Notes under the pieces: generated by a model | The model's input: only the letters and a program-made list of their open reading frames with translations | Database searches by the model: none | Told to the model about the DNA's origin: nothing | Part shown: positions 33,740 through 45,369 of the stretch, in pieces | Layout of the letters: every line of letters starts with the position of its first letter | How positions within the stretch are numbered: position 1 is the first letter of the stretch | Program-made: the position numbers and the translations under genes | Assembly (NCBI GenBank): GCA_949825025.1 | Contig: OX463782.1 | Location: 31,343,351 to 31,407,350, forward strand | Reading direction: 5' to 3' | Origin: Siphlonurus alternatus | Taxonomy: Eukaryota; Arthropoda; Insecta; Ephemeroptera; Siphlonuridae | Length of the DNA: 64,000 nucleotides

Positions 33740-33910
33740 GGGGGCATTCACAAAGCCTTAAGGCCACATTTAGAGCATATTAAGACCATGCAAAAGTCCA
33801 TATTTTTAAAGACCAATTTGAGGTTTAGTTTTAGATAAACATTTTGAAGACAAAATAGTGCGCCCTATAAATGCGTGGTCCTACATATTATAAGGCTTCG
33901 TGAATGCTCC
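33740..33910. mobile_element. MITE family C, copy 2
   Basis: Starts GGGGGCATTCACAAAGCCTT and ends AAGGCTTCGTGAATGCTCC (inverted, slightly decayed). Same family as the copy at 7.75 kb. Confidence 0.75.
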
Positions 33911-33949
33911 TAATAAACTTTAATTTGAACCTGATGGGTGGCCACTATA

Positions 33950-35060
33950 ACACTACATAATTATTCATCCTGTTTCCTTTTTTGCAACACAATATTGTTC
34001 TATAACTTATAAAAAATATCTCAATTATAATTCAATTATAGTAAGCCAAATTATTATTTGAATTATAACTTCATGGAGTATAGAAAATTATAAAAAAAAA
34101 ATGAAAAAATTACGGCGCAGATTTTGATTTGACGTGTACAATTAACGTCGCTAGTTGTTAAGTTGAGGGGCGATTTTCGTGACTAAGCGGCTAGGCTGGG
34201 CGTTGCAGTAGCGGTGCAATCCCACATGAAGATTGCGAGATCTTTGCCTGCAAATTTCTCGGACCTCTCGCTCAAACCCACCTGCATCCCACAATGAACC
34301 GGGAAACTGTGTGCTCTCAATTATGTTCAAGTTATACAGCTTCATTTCACTGATCAGAGAAATTAATGGGGGTTGTATTTTTTTTTTAAATTTATCATGT
34401 TCTAGTTTGTTTAAGGTTGTAATATAGATAATTTCTGTAACCTTAAAAAATCTCTAATTTAAAGTGATAAATTAATATTCCTGCTAGTCTTGGAAAACTA
34501 TTTAGTAAAATTTCAAAACAAAGAAATTATCACAGAATTTATGGAATACAGTATTTCAAAATTATATGATTTTAAAATTTATGTTGTTAAAGAGTTAAAA
34601 AATCTTGACAAGCTAAATTGAATTGTTAATTACCTATTACTGTCATATAGATATTATAGTGCAAATGATACTAAAATGCAAATGAAATTCGGCTATGTCA
34701 GATGCATGATTAAAAAACTGTACCTTTCTTCAAAAACGATATCTCGCTTTTATTAGCATGAATTTCTTGAACATGTTTTCTGTTTTATATTTGATGAGCC
34801 AGGAAATTTCTAAACATTATCTTTAAACCTAATCGAACAAAATGGAAAGGAACAAAATAAAACGAAGATTTTAGAGAGGTAATAAATAATAATTTATTTA
34901 CCCTTGACAAGTATAAAAATTTATTTAGCATCATAAAATTCATCAGTCATAAAGTCACTAAAATCGGCCCGTCATTGCGTGCACCGATGGTTTAAGTACC
35001 GAGTTATTGTGCAAGTGCGGCTGATGTCACCGGAATGCAAGAATCCCGCAGCGTCACATC
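33950..35060. other. Intergenic stretch, no gene assigned
   Basis: AT-rich. A patch at 34168-34330 begins GGGGCGATTTTCGTGACTAA and may be one end of a decayed family A MITE. Opposed 64-codon frames there are not supported as genes. Confidence 0.4.
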
Positions 35061-35068
35061 CTTGAGCC

Positions 35069-35167
35069 TCATCCTCTCTCCGGCCAGCACCTTGGCCCCT
35101 CTGACCCGCAGACACGGAGATGGACCAGCACGCACTTGATGTTGGCACCTCGCAGTGAAACAAACTC
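35069..35167 (-). CDS. Candidate terminal exon in a GC-rich island
   Basis: On the minus strand a TTTCCAG acceptor (35168-35169) precedes a 99-nt phase-0 frame of 32 codons ending in TGA. It encodes EFVSLRGANIKCVLVHLRVC and then a Gly/Pro/Cys-rich end. Third positions are strongly G/C. Two other frames are also open through the island; one reads KVLAGERMRLKDVTLRD before stopping at 35004. The frame choice is therefore uncertain and no family is recognised. Other exons would lie upstream on the minus strand. Confidence 0.25.
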   Translation of the reverse strand, partial: EFVSLRGANIKCVLVHLRVCGSEGPRCWPERG

Positions 35168-35216
35168 CTGGAAACTTGTCAAACTATCCGGGAGTCTCTA
35201 TTAAAATTTTGTCAAA

Positions 35217-35500
35217 ATGGACAACCTGCATGATTTTTTTATTGAATATATATGGATGGAGGACCTCAAGTATATGAATTGCCAATTTTTTTGCGATTTC
35301 TTTTTAACATTTAAAATCGTGCCGCAAGCTAGAACAAGACGATATGACGTCATAGTCATGCAAATGTTTAATACGTAAGCAAAAGGAAAGACAGTGCATT
35401 GCTTGACTATGACGTCACACGCAGATTCTTTCTCTTAATTTTAAGGAAAAATTAGCAATACATAACTCGATGTATTCAGTCCAAATATGCAATAAGAAAT
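35217..35500. mobile_element. MITE family F, copy 2 (CRE-containing)
   Basis: GGACAACCTGCATGATTTTT at the left, paired TGACGTCA sites (35345 and 35410) in inverted context with CATGCAA, and TACATAACTCGATGTAT at the right, as in the copies at 3.1 and 43.4 kb. Confidence 0.7.
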
Positions 35501-35776
35501 GTCAATCAGCTAAGTTGTTCAAATATTAGAAATTGTTGAAGCAAGCGATTGGTTTGTGTTGGGTGCGTTATTCACTACATTATCCACAATCTTAATTGTA
35601 TTTTTTTTAATTAATTTAATAACACTATTAAGCCTAAATTTTATTCACAGATTCCTTACATCCACTTCTAGTCTATTAAAATAAGATTTAAGAATTTTTT
35701 TTAAAAATATGCTCTTTGATTATTTAGAAGAGAGCTCATATGAATTAGTAATATTGTTTTTGCTCTGGGCGGCTCC

Positions 35777-36327
35777 CATTGGGGAATTCTCCTACATTTA
35801 TTTTAATTTTTTTTCGGATGCGATATGCCTTGAAGTTAAATGTCCTAAAACAAAAAAGTTTCAATTTTCAAGCTTGGAGGCATGGGAATTTTTTAAAAAT
35901 CTTCCTCCTTTTGAATTTAGCGCCAAAACGTGACGTAGAAACTGCCTAGCAGGCAAAATTTTCCAGCAATAAATTTATATTTTTGATTATCACTCTTAAA
36001 GTAAACTGATATTAGAGAAAAAACTATTGATACTAGGGTAGAAAAACCTGCTGATTTCGATCGTGTTACTAAAATTTATAGCCAATGACTCCTTGACGCT
36101 CAAACTATTATATCAGGCAGTTGTTGTGTGTTAACTAGGGAGTTTCTACGTCACAATTTTCAGGTTTGCGCGCGGGTTGCATACTTTGCCCCTATTCTAA
36201 TAATCCCTTCAGAGTCCCCAAATTTGAGTTAAAAAAGTTGAAACTTAAGTCAAACTTATTTTTAATATGTACACTATCATAATATAGTAGTTAAATTAAA
36301 ATTTGAGATGTAAGAGAATTCCCCATT
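35777..36327 (+). mobile_element. 0.55-kb TIR element family H, copy 1
   Basis: Ends TTGGGGAATTCTCCTAC and GTAAGAGAATTCCCCAT are inverted. The whole length matches 42718-43265 in opposite orientation, including CGCCAAAACGTGACGTAGAA, TATTGATACTAGGGTAGAAA and TTTCTACGTCACAATTTTCA. Non-coding. Mariner-like by its TIR and TA target in the other copy. Confidence 0.8.
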
Positions 36328-36339
36328 AAACAAAGAGAA

Positions 36340-38530
36340 AATAAATATTAACATTTTACGTATATAGTTAATTTTTTGCTTTGTTTTGATCATTATATTT
36401 TTATAAGGCGTTTCCATTATATGAAAATAACGAGTCTAATGAATTAAACTGCTGACTCATAAACTTTGCATGGTTAGAAGTTAGAATATATTTGAAGTAT
36501 CTGCATGCAAATTTATTCATTAAAAAGAAAGTAAAAGTGGCGGAAAATTTCGTAGCAAAATTTGTAAACGTTAATTTTATATTAAGACATTATTTTTGCC
36601 AATAAAAATATACTTTTCTGTTATTTATGAAAGAAATCATTAGAAATAAAAACAATTCGGAGATATTAAAAAAATAAAACTCATCTTTTTGTCGGTATCC
36701 CATCATTAGTGCACATTACCAAGGCTAAACTTAATGATAATAAAGAACGTTTTGTTTACATTAATGGCATTTGAACGTTATTTAGCCTTCAAATTATTAA
36801 AACACGCAATAACTGAAGTAAATATCACGTCACAGGCATAGAGGTAATTAAAGAGGTGGGTTGTCGATTGCTGCAGCCTGTACACTTAGCGACACAAATA
36901 ATAAGACCACCATTTTCCAACATCGACATGCTTTATTTGTACTTCAATTAAATTCAACACAAATCTGTGAATAAAATTAATTTAAATTTTCCAATTTATC
37001 ATGTTCTTGATTGGCTTTGTACCCTCTGAAAATTAAAGAACTACTTAGTACTAGAGTACCTGAGGTACTCTACTTAGGACCGGACGATATTCACCTCTGA
37101 TGGCCCCTCGTCTCTTTTTGCAGGATTTAATTCATTGTTACACAATATTCTATACAAAAGTAAGTTGAACTTGGACTATTTTCGATTGATAATATTAGAC
37201 GGTTTGGTTTTTAACTACCCTTAAATTTGCATTTAATTTCAGCACAATTAAATCAGATAAGATAACATTCCGGTTGTCTCTAGCTGTACGTACGTGTTAC
37301 CGTAGTGCAGCAGTGGGCGATGTTAGCTGGCACCGCTGCTTTCTCACTGTCGGCTTGCTGCAGTGGGCGGACGACTATAGAGTGGGTGACACTCATATGG
37401 ACATGTTGGCTGCTTGCTGGCGCGACATGGCAAACGGACTTCTCAGCCAGGGCAAAGTTTAGCGCCCTCCCGAGTCTCCATCAGTAGGCGGTCGTATATA
37501 TCAAGGCTGTTACCAACAGAATTTAATATCACATTTTGTAGAGCAACTTTAAGGAAGAACCACAAAATATTCAGGCCACAAGGTCAGATTATAACAACTT
37601 CCTAATATTTGCAGATTCTATAATATTGACATGCATGAAAAATTTATTGCATCAAAATATAATACCTTTTACTTTTTTTTTAAAACACCTACACTGATAT
37701 TAATCATAAATTTAATTACGTATTTTAATTAGCTATTATTTTAAAACAGTAAAATTTTATTGCTAATGTAATTTAAATCAGAAATATTGTCAAAAGTACT
37801 TAAAGTTTGGCCTTAACACAAATCCAACTCTATAATATTCATTGACATCATCACATTGATTCCATACATAATGTATTTTTCTATCAGTCAACATAAAAGC
37901 ATCAATAAAGTGAGAGTAAACTCACGATCTATGAATGTGCAGACTTATAGAAGCCATTGAGTGCACCATTGTCTGCAGACTAACCGGATCTTCTCGACAA
38001 GGTTAAAGGTCACATGCGTGGTCCAGCACGCCTACGTTTGTCGCGCGTGTGTAGTGAAGACGAGTGCAATGCTATTATAGATAGATCCCAGACATGCGAT
38101 TACATTCAAATTCAACCTTGCAATATCAATCATAACATGCAGCACGGTAATTCAAACCTGTCAACGTGTATGCATTTAACTTATTGTTATTTCTTGACTT
38201 AAGTTACCTGCATGCAGAAAACCAATATCTTATTATGACACTGTAACGTAAGTCATATCAGGTTCTTCATACATGCGATCAAATCTTGTGTAATTTTTAT
38301 ACTTGCATGCATTGGTGTCTCCTTCTCCAACAATCTTATTTATACATTTATACAAATTATTATATTGATATGTAGGAAAACTAGGAAAACCTATTACTGA
38401 AAATATTATAAATATTGATTTATTATTTAATTTCTAATTAAATGTACTACTCAAATAATTTTATAAGTTTTTTAAATTGATTAATATTTTAAATCAATAG
38501 AAAATATGCATGTGTTTTTGATAGATATAT
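36340..38530. other. Intergenic stretch with one GC-rich island
   Basis: The island at 37285-37500 is open in three plus-strand frames of about 60 codons (for example WADDYRVGDTHMDMLAACWR) but has no clear donor or acceptor. It may be regulatory or an isolated exon. The remainder is AT-rich with no gene seen. Confidence 0.35.
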
Positions 38531-38542
38531 ATAACATATTAC

Positions 38543-39028
38543 TAGAGCGCGGAAAAAAGTCACATTTTTTTCGAAAAATAGGCGCCTAAAAAGTCAACTT
38601 TTTTTCGGAAAATAGTCTACAAAAAAGTCAATTTTTTAAAAAAATAGTCTATAAAAAGATCACTTTTTTTTTAGAAACTGCAGCAAAAAGGCGTTTCAAA
38701 AGTGCTATTTAAAAGTGTGTTTAAAATTTTTATTTTATTTATATTTCTTTACACAGACTTTCCTTACACAGACTGAAGTCTTTGTTTCTTTACTTCCTTT
38801 TTTTTTGGACAATATGAAGAAAATAGCTGAAATGCACTAAAAATATGTCAAAAAGTCACAAAAAGTCATGTTTTGCCAAAATAGTCTCAAAATCCAAAAA
38901 TTGTCAAAATAGTCTTTTTTTTTATAGGCTCATTTTAATCCACTTCCGGAGATCCGTGGACATCCTAAATGACAACAAAATAGTCCTCATGTGCACAAAT
39001 AGGCAAAATGATTTTTTTCCGCGCTCTA
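38543..39028. mobile_element. Non-autonomous hAT-like element, 486 bp
   Basis: Inverted ends TAGAGCGCGGAAAAAA and TTTTTTTCCGCGCTCTA are flanked by an 8-bp duplication, CATATTAC at left and CATATTAT at right (one mismatch). The TAGAG terminus and 8-bp TSD fit the hAT superfamily. Subterminal AAAAAGTCA and AATAGTC motifs repeat many times from both ends, as expected for transposase-binding sites. An 87-codon frame inside extends past the element and is not supported. Confidence 0.75.
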
Positions 39029-39039
39029 CATATTATATA

Positions 39040-39620
39040 TATGTATACTGTATATATTATATGCAGGAGTATATATTATATTCTTACGAAAAGTTTAATT
39101 ACTTATGACTTATGACATAAATTTATTATACCGTATATTGAAGTAATAGTAATTAAAACAAAAAAGGCGTAAATTAATAAAAAATGAATCTTTAAAAAAA
39201 GTGAATAAATTTATGAAGAATGTAATAATAAATAATAATAATTGGATTTATAGTATGCATATACCAATTAAGGAAAGAGCACAGAAAGAAGTTAACATTG
39301 ATATCATATGCATTGATATCATATAATATGTTATACTTATTTTATCTCATTAATTTAACGATTAAAAAGTGCATTAATTTAATTTTATTCCGATATTGTA
39401 ATTATTTTACTTTGAAGTGTGCGGCATTATAAGTGAGAGGAGAAGTTCCTTGGCCGGTACCGAAGGTCAAGGACTTGTGACTGCACTTCTGCAGCGCGTG
39501 GGAGTGATGCACGGCTACATGCACGGCTGCTGCACGCTATAGTGGTGATACATCGTGCAAGCTTGCTTGGGCGGGCCATGGTTGCACAGATTAGCCCTTC
39601 AGATTGCTATAATATAGCGA
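39040..39620. other. Intergenic stretch, no gene assigned
   Basis: AT-rich to about 39415, then a GC-richer patch (39415-39620) with GCACGGCTACATGCACGGCTG repeats-within but no convincing frame or splice sites. Confidence 0.35.
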
Positions 39621-39716
39621 GTGGGAGAGAGCAAGCTCGGCATGTCACATCGCTACATGCTGCAGTGTTACTTAGATGGTCAACTTTAATTAACTACTTT
39701 AGCGTGAGATATTTTT

Positions 39717-41012
39717 CAGATTATAATCGTGATGAAGCAGGAAAATATATTTGACGTTACCAGGGCCAACTAGCGTAACTAATACATGGTTGGGATATGA
39801 TAGATAGAAGTTGTCGATTCGTTTTCTAATATGTGAGTAATGTCTTAAAAATAAGACAGGTGACCATTTTATTTTAAGATATGTGAAGGGTCTTACTTTC
39901 AGCTTTAAGATAATTGTATTAGGAGCACATAAACCTAAAAGAGGAAAAGGGTTTAAGAAATATAATATTTAGTATAATTTTTATTATTCATTTGAATACA
40001 AATTAAAAATGCAGTTACAGAGTAATAATAATGATAATTGAACTTAAATTTGAATGGGAAAAAATATTACTGATTTACTGATGTATATATTCATATATTG
40101 ATTTGAATTTGAATTTATATATGTATAAATTATATATAAATGAATTTGTCAATAAAATATTTAAAAAAATACAGGCAAAATGTATTAATATGAAATCATC
40201 TTTACCAAATGTGCATATTAACATTAACGCATTAAACTTCAGTAATAATAATATTTTTTTCCATTCAAAGTTCAATTATCATTTTTATTATTTTTTAATT
40301 GCATTTTTAATTTATATTCAAATGAATAATAAAAATTAAACTAAATACTATATTTCTTCAACCCGTTTCCTCTTTTAGGTTTATGTGCTCCTAATACAAT
40401 TATCTTAAAGCTGAAAGTAAGACCCTTCACATACCTTAAAATAAGATGGTCACCTGTCTTATTTTAAGACATTACTCACATATTTGAAAACGAATGGACA
40501 ACTTTTATCTATCATTAGTAAATAACTTTTTCGTGCAAAGGGTATTCGTATTGAATGCATTATTTATTTAACTTTTCGGACTTTTACCTTTGCCGGTGTT
40601 CGATGTAATCCTTCTGTATGTATTATGTTGTGATGGTCACTTACAAGTGTTCGTGCACGTCACTAACACTTGCATGTACTACACATATCACTACGTTACT
40701 TGCAGTCTTACATCAGGTATCTCTAGGTACTCTCAGGTACAACATACTTAGTCTCAGATCACCTGAGGAAGAGAGCGGTTGACTCTCGAAACGTAGTGAT
40801 ATGTGTAGTACATGCAAGTGTTAGTGATGTGCACGAACACTAAGAGACCATCGCAACATACAGAAGGATTACATCGAACACCGACAAACGTAAAAGTCCG
40901 AAAAGTTAAATAAATAATACATTCTATCATATCCCAACCATGTATTAGTTACGTTAGTTGGCCCTGGTAGCGTCAAATATATTTTCCTGCTTCATCTCAT
41001 CACGATTATAAT
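39717..41012. mobile_element. Inverted-repeat element containing two family I arms
   Basis: From CAGATTATAATCGTGATGAA to its inverse near 41010, arms of about 350 bp are inverted around about 40160. Both arms contain family I motifs (TCTTATTTTAAGACATTACT, AGGAGCACATAAACCT). The right arm is split by the insertion at 40516-40922. Confidence 0.7.
40516..40922. mobile_element. 407-bp insertion with inverted arms, possibly Penelope-like
   Basis: Comparison with the intact left arm of the host repeat shows a clean insertion flanked by TCTATCAT at 40508-40515 and 40923-40930. Arms beginning AATGCATTATTTATTTAACT and inverted at the right pair over about 130 bp. A 40-bp unpaired extension lies at the left end. 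The loop has CCTGAGGAAGAGAG followed by CTCTCGAAACG, the CTGANGA...GAAAC layout of a hammerhead core. Inverted long terminal repeats, a short extension and hammerhead motifs are features of Penelope-like elements. The assignment is tentative. Confidence 0.4.
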
Positions 41013-41339
41013 TATTCAGTGATCGTTGCATTTTTTTTATATAAAACGATCTCTGTATAATTTTAAATGCCAATAATTTATTTAACAAATATTATACATC
41101 AGGAATTATAGTCATTGTTCTGCCATAAAATTGAAATATCAATATTCCCATCGCCATATTAATAAAAACTTTCTTATAAATGTACATGATATGCTTAGAC
41201 AAAAAATGTGTAGAAATTTTTATTAATAATTCTTTTCTACAAGGATAATGGTGCACATATGCACGGCACGCGCTGCGCATGGCACTGGGAACAATGAACG
41301 ATTGATGATTAGCCGTAGTAAAGGTGCGAGAGAGCTATG

Positions 41340-42700
41340 ACTAAACATCCTGTCTAGCTGACACGGGGACACTCTAGTCCAGGTAAGATTCAGCCAGGTA
41401 GCTCCTTACCTGACGACTAGTGTCACTGACTGCTTCCCAAAATTCCAAGAACTCCCACGAGAGGTCAGGACGTTGGCAACGCCTCCCTGTGGATGTTCTC
41501 TGAACTACACAACCCTCCCCGCCCTCATCTGCACACAATGAGAAAAACACCACACTTGGTTTTTGTGGAAAGTTTGTCTTGAGATTCTAGAAATATATTA
41601 AAACCTTTTTGTCTATATACGTGGGGATGTATGTAGAATATATTTTAACCTACACGTTCAAAAAAATAAGCACACTATACACACACAATGGTTATACAAT
41701 AGTAGATTTTTTCCATTGTAATCTTTATTCTTGAATAAATTTTAAAATTAGCACGCAGGTATACAAAAAAAATTGTGATAAATAAACAAAATCTAATTTG
41801 CTATTTAATGTATTTTTTTTATGAAATAACAAGATTGCATAATAGGCAAATTAAATTTAGTGTGTAGCAATAAAGGATACTTGCTTTACGAAAAAAAAAA
41901 TAATAATAATTAATAATAAAAAAAATAGGGATTCGTGATATCTTTTATAAACTTAAATTAATTTGAAATAAGAATAAATAAGTGGGAAGACTATAAAAGC
42001 TTTAGCTTGTACTATATTTTCAACTCTATTTGACACAGATGACGTTATAATCTGTAGGCAGAGAGAAGTGGGTTCGAAGCCCGATGGAGTGTTTTACGTT
42101 CCAAACTTCTTCCTGATATTAAAGGCAATAAAAGTTAAATTTGATTGAAAACAATATACAAAAAAATATTAAAATCTTCATTGTAAAATGCTTGAATAAA
42201 CATTTTTTATAAAAATTATACTACCTTTATACTACTTATATTCAAAAACACATCAAAAATGCAAATTTTACTATAATTTTGTCTTGTTTATTCTTATTTA
42301 TAGTCGGTTGTTTTAACAATAGTGAATACACACACGGCTGAGTGCAAATTAATCCACACACGTGATTTACCATTTTCTTGAAATAAAATTTACAACATAT
42401 TTCAAAGAAGATTAGCACTTTCGTTTGTCCTTGCACTGATTGTAAAGCTATAATTAAACAGCAACATGAATAATGATGTTTTGCTTGCAGCGTAAGTTGA
42501 TCGTGTCGTGCGTGTTACACAATCAAAACTCGCACCAAAGTTTGTTTTTAGCGAAAGTTTAACAGATGAGCACTTTTATAGAAACATATTACACAGTAGC
42601 TTTAATTTACATATCTCAGCTGTTTTATATTACTAATTTAATTGCATATTATATGTCGTGACCTGGATTTATGTAAATATTTTAGCCACGCACGATCCCC
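41340..42700. other. Intergenic stretch with a possible 5' exon and a tRNA-like fragment
   Basis: GC-richer 41350-41540 contains CTAGTCCAGGTAAGATT, a strong donor context at 41393, which could end a non-coding first exon. At 42068-42096 GTGGGTTCGAAGCCC resembles a tRNA T-arm (B box). Neither is decisive. The rest is AT-rich. Confidence 0.3.
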
Positions 42701-42717
42701 TATAACACATTACTATA

Positions 42718-43265
42718 ATGGGGAATTCTCTTACAACTCAAATTTTAATTTAACTACTATATTATGATAGGGTACATATTAACAATAAGTTTGACTTAAG
42801 TTTCAACTTTTTAAACTCAAATTTGGGGACTCTGAAGGGATTATTAGAATAGGGGCAAAGTATGCAACCAGCGCGCAAACCTGAAAATTGTGACGTAGAA
42901 ACTCCCTAGTTAACACACAACAACTGCCTGATATCATAATATGAGCGTCAAGGAGTGATTGGCTATAAATTTTAGTAACACAATCGAAATCAGCGGGTTT
43001 TTCTACCCTAGTATCAATAGTTTTGTTTCCAATATCAGTTTATTTTAAAAGTGATAATCGAAAATATAAATTTATTGCAGGAAAATTTCGCCTGCTAGGC
43101 GGTTTCTACGTCACGTTTTGGCGCTAAATTCAAAAGAAGGAAGATTTTTAAAAAATTCCCTCGTCTCCAATTTTGAAGATTGAAACTTTTTTGTTTTGGG
43201 ACATTTAATTTCAAGGCATAGAGCATCTGAAAAAAAATTAAAATAAATGCAGGAGAATTCCCCAT
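42718..43265 (-). mobile_element. 0.55-kb TIR element family H, copy 2
   Basis: Ends ATGGGGAATTCTCTTAC and inverse are flanked by TA on both sides (42716-42717, 43266-43267), as in Tc1/mariner-type insertions. The body aligns end to end with copy 1 at 35.8 kb, in inverse orientation, with scattered substitutions. The 61-codon minus frame inside is element sequence. Confidence 0.8.
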
Positions 43266-43377
43266 TATGGCCATACACAAAAGTGAGATAATACTTTATT
43301 GAATAATCACGTTGTGGAATAAATATAACTACAAAGATAAACTTTTATGCGCAACAATTTGAATTTTTGATATGCAA

Positions 43378-43793
43378 ATGGACAACCTTTATAAATGAAA
43401 TTTTTTATTGCATATTTGGATATAGGACCTCCAGTTATGTACTGTCAATTTTTTTCAGATTTTTTTTGAACTCTCTAACACCCTCAAAATCGAGGGGAAA
43501 GACGCTGTGACGTCATAGTCATGCAACGCATTTCCCTATGCTTGCGTGTTAAATAATTGCATGACTATGACATGATCTTGTTGTTTTTTAATTGACTTGA
43601 ATTTTTTTATATGACGTGATTAATGTTGACTTGTACAACCAGAATCAAAATAAAATTATTATTATTATTACTATGACATCATAGCGTTTTGCAGCATAAT
43701 TTTAAGGATGGTAGAGGGTTCAAAAAATATTGATAATACATAACTCGAGGTCCTCTAATATACAATAAAAAAAAAATCATGAAGGTTGTCCAT
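43378..43793. mobile_element. MITE family F, copy 3
   Basis: ATGGACAACCTTTATAAATG and CATGAAGGTTGTCCAT are inverted ends. The left internal TGACGTCATAGTCATGCAA is intact at 43508. The right internal arm is split by a 96-bp retroposon-like insertion. Confidence 0.8.
43574..43669 (+). mobile_element. Short retroposon insertion (LINE/SINE 3' end) in MITE F
   Basis: The host MITE is interrupted by 96 bp ending in AAAATTATTATTATTATT. The target ACTATGACAT is duplicated exactly (43564-43573 and 43670-43679). A 3' microsatellite tail with a 10-bp TSD is the signature of target-primed reverse transcription. The 5'-truncated body is too short to assign to a clade. Confidence 0.7.
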
Positions 43794-43799
43794 TATTAT

Positions 43800-44880
43800 A
43801 TTCTCATTAACTATACAAACGTTTACTTCCATAAAAATGGAGAAATATGAATGTATAAAATATATATATTTTGAGGGTTCGATTTTATTGGCAATTTTAT
43901 TTATTTATATATACATATTTTTTTTTTACGCCTCTGTGTTGTATTGATTACAATCTCGTGCTTATGAATTCACGAGTCTTCCATATCGTAAAATACATGT
44001 GTTTTACAGTAAAAACATGTTTCTTATAAATTTCTTTATATATAATTATACATACCGCGCTTATAACATTACATGTGGATTTATACACCAGCATGTATTA
44101 TATTATTATATATTAAAAAGTGTCTGAATTATGCGTTATGGGCTACTATAGCATATTTTGATATGAGTTGACTTTGAAATCAAATAAATGTTAATTTTAA
44201 AGCCGTTATTGCATGATACAATTTTGTATACAATTTTTCCTTTCCTTACAAGAAAACTTAAACTCCATTTGTTTGTATGGAGATTTTCTTGCAAGGAAAA
44301 ATTCAAAAAAATTGTATGCAAAAATTGTATCTTGTAATATATACCGGTTTTAATCAAGAACTAAGTATATACATATATTTTAACAAAAATCTGATTCACC
44401 TTGAATTAATGCATGCAAAGTTTGGGTTGTTTGAAAATTTGATCGTTTCATTCGATTTAGCGCGCGCCCGATCTTCAGTCGATATATGGACGTGCCCAGG
44501 TGTGGCCTCGCGGACGGTCGCGGATCACGCACATCGCCGCGTGCGGACCAAGGGGGTTCCCTGCCTGAGTCACGACCTTCCATGTCCTTGGTTTATCAAG
44601 TAATTATGATAAAAATATTTAGACTCTCAATGTCATTTGTAATTATTCCATATTATATTTCAAGTATTTCATATTAGCAGTAATTGCTGGTAATATGCAG
44701 ACAGATGAGTAAACTGATTTTTAAGGTTGTTGTTTTCTCTACTTTAATTTACCTGTATTTTCGGAATTGAGTCTTACCATTTCATGCAGAGTGCCTTCAT
44801 CATGATTGTGTCTGTACTCTGTATGCATATGTATTCAATAAAGAATTTAATAAAAATGCATGGACTTTTGAAGTTGTGAT
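43800..44880. other. Intergenic stretch with hairpin and GC-rich island
   Basis: An imperfect inverted repeat of about 75-bp arms spans about 44190-44345 (GCATGATACAATTTTGTATA with its inverse). A GC-rich island at 44455-44600 is open on both strands; the minus strand has GTGACTCAG followed by GNPLGPHAAMCVIRDRPRG and a stop. No gene can be assigned. Confidence 0.35.
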
Positions 44881-44892
44881 TTTGCGCATAAT

Positions 44893-45356
44893 TAGGTTGC
44901 TGCATGCCATTTTTTTAGTAGCTCAATCGAAAGAGGAGGTTGAGAAATGCATCTATGAATTTTATGCGATTTTTTTTAGTAATGCATCATACTTAAAATG
45001 GAGATGATAAGAGATCACGTGACCTGGAAGCGCCTGCCGCAACGCCTATGACGTCATTACATTCTTTGGTTTATCTATATAATACATGTGAACAATTATT
45101 GCATTGTTGCTTGTTTATTAAAAATTAGTATTTGTTTCCATAGCAACGTGGTTGTTTACAAGCATTATATAGTTGAACCAAAGAATGTAATGACGTCATA
45201 GGCGTTGCGTACAAAGCCTCCAGGTCACGTGACCTCTTTTCATCCCTATTTTAGATATGATGCAGTACGAATAAAAATCGCATAAAATTCACAGGTGTAT
45301 TTTTCAACCTCCTCTTTCAATTGAGCTACTAAAAAAATGGTATGCAGCAACCTAAT
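44893..45356. mobile_element. Palindromic MITE, about 460 bp (family K)
   Basis: Inverted ends ATTAGGTTGCTGCATGCC and inverse (GCAGCAACCTAAT) extend inward as arms of about 190 bp. These contain TAGTAGCTCAATCGAAAGAG, GATCACGTGACCT and ATGACGTCATTACATTCTTT with their inverses (TGACGTCA at 45049 and 45191). Non-coding. Confidence 0.85.
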
Positions 45357-45369
45357 TGTAAAAAAAAAA

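Larger units (their letters stand above)
39630..41335. repeat. Segmental duplication, copy 2 (partner 19920-20810)
   Basis: Collinear with 19.9-20.8 kb in its outer parts (39630-39740 and 41050-41335). It is longer because it contains an inverted-repeat form of family I and a further 407-bp insertion. The best preserved segment is 41229-41331. Confidence 0.65.
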
